20,427 bases of DNA from Nemertoderma westbladi (taxonomy: Eukaryota; Xenacoelomorpha; Nemertodermatida; Nemertodermatidae). The translations under genes were made by a program, and so were the position numbers. Location of the stretch: contig JAUCBJ010007305.1 of assembly GCA_032718475.1 (NCBI GenBank), positions 1-20,427 of the forward strand, given 5' to 3'. Positions 18,102 to 20,427 of this stretch are shown piece after piece; the first letter of the stretch is position 1, and each line of letters begins with the position of its first letter. The notes beneath the pieces were generated by a model that was not told the origin of the DNA, made no database searches, and saw only the letters and a program-made list of their open reading frames with translations.

Positions 18102-18280
18102 ACCCGAGGTTAACCCCGAGGATTCAGTGTCGTCGGTTAGCGAGAACCCCAGGAAGCGGGGGCGAGTTAGTAGGACAGATTGGCGACGGGAGTCCGTCGT
18201 GACCGATAAGTCTGCTACATCCTCCGCGAAAGCAAGAAGGGTGTTAGAGATAGATCTGCCGTGTCAACTAGACATTGTGA
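18102..18280 (+). pseudogene. gag: Second gag, continuation after the LINE
   Basis: The coding sense picks up exactly after the duplication and matches the Ser/Arg/Lys linker of the first gag: 'EVNPEDSVSS', 'RRESV', 'TDKSATSSAK' and 'VLEIDL' occur in both. By eye, nucleotide identity to 6790-6975 is about 85%. The match ends at about 18280, where endonuclease sequence of an RTE LINE begins in the + direction. The remainder of this gag, including its coiled coil, is not found in the window. Confidence 0.7.
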
Positions 18281-19420
18281 TGAGGTTCTGATTAAGGACA
18301 TGGGGGGCGGTTGGCGACTTGCCCTCGCGTCAGCAGATGATAGTGGCAATGGTGGAATTGGTCTATTGATGAATCCAACTGCACATGCAGCATTGGACAA
18401 AATAGACCAAATCTCTAACCGCATCATCCGTTGCCACTTCTCATGTTCAGGAAGACTGGCTAAGAAGTTTCCTAAGGTGGTTCTGATTGTGTGCTACTCT
18501 CCAACTAGTGTTGCCCCTGTAGAGGAGGTGGAAAATTTCTACCACAATCTACAAGCAGCTACTGATGGAGTGGATCAGCATGCATTCTTAACATTCCTGG
18601 GAGACTTTAATGCAAGTCTGCATCAATCACCTACATCGCCCTGGGTCTATAGCAATAGTGTTAACCGAAATTCTGTCCATCTTCAGGATTTTATCTCTGG
18701 AAATGGATTGTTTTCGGCTGGAACCCAGTTCAAGAAGCGAACTGGAAAGCTATGGACTCATAGTGGACCCAGTGGTCACAAGTCCCAGATAGACCATATT
18801 CTGTTTCGTAGGAAATACAGGAGCTCTATACAAGACTGTAATGCATTTACACTTCGACCCTTCTCCAGTGATCACCGCCGTATTGTGGCCAAGGTAAGAC
18901 TTAGTCTGCGTGCTAGCAGAACAACGAAATCTGCCTTGCCGCGGCATGACTGGTTCTCTCTGTTGCAACAGCCAAGTGTGAGATCCAGCTTCACACTACA
19001 GCTGAGCAACAGGTATGAGGCTCTTGCCTCTGAGGCGGCAGATCACTGTGAGGGCTATACTGCCTTTACAGAAGCAGTTAAGTTAGCAGCTGCAGAAACA
19101 GCTCCTGTATACCCTCGAAACAGGCAAAGGGCCCCCTGGACTGACAACAAAATTCAGAAGTGCCGAAATGACCTTCATAAGGCGCAGAAAGAGTCCCGAC
19201 TCAAACAGACTACAGTGGCCAAGAATGCAGTTAAGGCTGCATCTAGGTCCCTGAACAGGCAGTACTCTGCTAATCTACAGGAGCTAATAAACCAACAGGT
19301 TGATGCCATCAATGATGCTGACGACAGCAGGCAATCATCCCAGGCATGGAAATCGATCAATCTGCTTACTTGGCGGAAAAGCCAACCAACCACCAAGGTT
19401 AAGGCTGAATCACCAGCCGA
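18281..19420 (+). pseudogene. RTE-like LINE endonuclease fragment, truncated at both ends
   Basis: The open frame contains the C-terminal two thirds of an APE-type (EEP) endonuclease: 'GGIGLLMNPTA', 'VLIVCYSPTS', the catalytic GDFNA at about 18600-18615, 'SQIDHILFRRK' near 18784-18816 and the SDH catalytic signature at about 18868-18876, followed by 'RRIVAKVRLSLR', typical of RTE. The N-terminal strand with the catalytic Glu is missing. The Lys/Arg-rich linker to the RT follows, up to 19420. The fragment has no stop codon. It lacks a natural LINE 3' end: at 19421 it switches to a different RT. Its last 171 bp duplicate, in inverse, the 5' end of the minus-strand LINE, so both belong to the same young family. 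The endonuclease would nick the target DNA. Confidence 0.8.
19250..19420 (+). repeat. 171-bp inverted repeat arm, right
   Basis: The partner of 17894-18064. The end of the arm at 19420 coincides with the end of RTE sequence on this side. Confidence 0.9.
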
Positions 19421-19936
19421 GGTGTACCGCAAGGTAGTATATTAGGTTCTCTGCTTTTTTTATGCTATGTAAATGATATGATATGATAAGTAGTCATTTT
19501 ATATGCCGACGACAGTGCTCTTATTTTCTCTCATAAAGATCCTATCCATATTTCCCAAAAGTTAGTGCAGTTCTAGAATCCTGTAATGAGTGGTTGGTTG
19601 ATAATAAGCTATCGATTCACTATGGTAAGACTGAAAGTATTTTGGTTGGTTCCAAAAAAAGTTAAAGAAGGTAACTAAGTTTGAAGTCACTAGTAATGGA
19701 CATAAGATTGAAAATAAAAATGAAGTTAAATATTTAGGCGCCACATTGGATAACTGCTTATCAGGAGAAAGTACAGTGAAAAATATTTTCTCGAAAGTTA
19801 ACAGTAGGCTTAGGTTTCTATACAGAAATAAAAATAGTTTAAAAACCGATTCCCGCAAGTTACTTTGCTTTTCTTTAATACAGTGTCACATGGACTATGC
19901 ATGCTGTTCTTGGTATGATGGCTGCCTTTCCTGCTA
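19421..19936 (+). pseudogene. CR1/Jockey-like LINE reverse transcriptase relic
   Basis: It starts exactly at the RT B-motif 'GVPQGSILGSLLFLCYVNDM' (19421-19480) and continues with the active-site box YADD at 19502-19513. After a stop near 19576 the sense moves to another frame ('NEWLVDNKLSIHYGKTES'). After the A7 run at 19654-19660 it moves to a third, with 'VKYLGATLDNCLSGESTV', 'NSRLRFLYRNK' and 'HMDYACCSWYDG'. This pattern matches the CR1/Jockey-type RTs widespread in marine invertebrates and is unlike the RTE RT in the same window. Two stops (TGA TAA) lie just before YADD. It is a decayed middle-to-C-terminal piece with no 5' part, and it abuts a minus-strand LTR fragment. Confidence 0.8.
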
Positions 19937-20009
19937 GCCTCTACTGGCTGTTCTCCCTCCGAGGTGGTTTGACCTCTCATCTCTCTCTGTGACTTTAGGG
20001 CTTGTGTCG

Positions 20010-20022
20010 CCCCCCCCCCCCC
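20010..20022. repeat. C13 homopolymer (G13 in LTR sense)
   Basis: It lies in the minus-strand LTR next to its main hairpin. It is of the same type as the G runs in the BEL/Pao gag. Confidence 0.85.
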
Positions 20023-20023
20023 A

Positions 20024-20073
20024 AAGTTGGTTTTGAGGCGAGATTGTTATTGGTAATCTCGAGTCCCCAACTT
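20024..20073 (-). repeat. Two-tier hairpin in the minus-strand LTR
   Basis: The outer stem pairs AAGTTGG (20024-20030) with CCAACTT (20067-20073), and the inner stem pairs CGAGATT (20039-20045) with AATCTCG (20055-20061). It lies about 55-104 nt from the LTR start; the hairpin in the 5505 LTR lies at about 63-109. Confidence 0.7.
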
Positions 20074-20128
20074 ATGCCACTGGTCCCATATTCTGTTGGA
20101 TAGTGCAAGGGAATTGAATCCGCTTACA

Positions 20129-20427
20129 TGGTGTGTAAAACTCGTTTTTGTGTAGTGATGTTTACGATATTATAATTAAACTAACTGCACTAACTATCTC
20201 ACATTTATTTAATAATATATGGTCAAAAAAAGCAACAAACCTATTAATTAAAATAATTTACAATAATTATCGAATATTCTAGGATGTAAATACTTAGCAT
20301 TATTTTATAGGAAACTATTATCAAAAAACGGTTCTTGTAAAAAAGGTTTTGACGAAAATTGTCCCTGCTTTCCGTTTTTGCAAATTTCTGGTATGGCATG
20401 ATTGCTCCGAGAATGTTTGCCGTAAAG
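20129..20427. other. AT-rich tail of the window, nothing identified
   Basis: I see no ORF with recognisable content, no tandem repeat and no clear promoter. It is the flank next to the minus-strand LTR start. Confidence 0.4.

Larger units (their letters stand above)
19937..20128 (-). repeat. Minus-strand LTR start, distantly related to the 5505 LTR
   Basis: Read on the minus strand from 20128, it begins TGTAAGCGGATTCAATTCC, against TGTTAGCGAATTCAATTCC at 5505. It keeps the same order of landmarks: an ATAA...GTTGG segment, a two-tier hairpin (20024-20073), a GAGGT/ACCTC hairpin (19961-19976) and a CGGAGGGAGA purine block. Sequence between the landmarks is diverged. It is cut at about 19937 by the LINE relic; the rest of the LTR and its element are not in the window. 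Confidence 0.6.

Noticed and set aside
16189-19420. One classic twin-primed LINE insertion
   Set aside because: A 216-bp piece of gag, including a target-duplication copy, lies between the halves, and the duplication bounds only the minus-strand half.

Overview
The window is animal repeat DNA: a nest of transposable elements and tandem repeats. I see no ordinary cellular gene. BEL/Pao LTR retrotransposons are known only from animals, and the RTE-like and CR1/Jockey-like reverse transcriptases suggest an invertebrate, perhaps marine. That placement is inference; no host gene is available to confirm it.

Layout. Positions 3-674 hold the open 3' part of an unrecognised Arg/Ser/Pro-rich ORF, followed directly by a purine tract. 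675-3445 is AT-rich and non-coding, with a diverged duplication, a tRNA-derived Pol III promoter (about 1662-1740), and TATA/poly(A)-like signals. 3446-5504 is a 13-bp minisatellite with higher-order structure. At 5505 an LTR begins inside the minisatellite and leads into a BEL/Pao element (about 5505-14590, + strand). Its order is an unusually large Gag (6160 to about 10180), zinc knuckle and aspartic protease (to 11384), RT and RNase H (to about 13020), and integrase (to 14544). The element is decayed: several frame changes, some at G or A runs, and in-frame stops, three of which fit CGA-to-TGA transitions. No 3' LTR matching the 5' LTR follows it; a 54-bp satellite (about 14700-15360) and AT-rich DNA lie there instead.

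At 15794 a second, related gag gene begins. It has a different N-terminal part but shares a downstream block with the first. It is interrupted by a minus-strand, 5'-truncated RTE-like LINE (16189-18064) flanked by a 37-bp target-site duplication, and resumes at 18102-18280. Next comes a plus-strand fragment carrying the endonuclease half of the same RTE family (18281-19420). Its last 171 bp repeat the first 171 bp of the minus-strand LINE in inverted orientation. At 19421 the sequence switches exactly to the RT B-motif of a different, CR1/Jockey-like LINE. That relic runs to about 19936 and abuts a minus-strand LTR start (20128 down to about 19937) distantly related to the 5505 LTR. The last 300 bp show nothing I can identify.

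The most interesting points are the modular, repeat-bearing Gag; two hairpins at matching positions in two diverged LTRs; the N-terminal swap between the two Gags; and the inverted, overlapping RTE halves fused in register to a different LINE.
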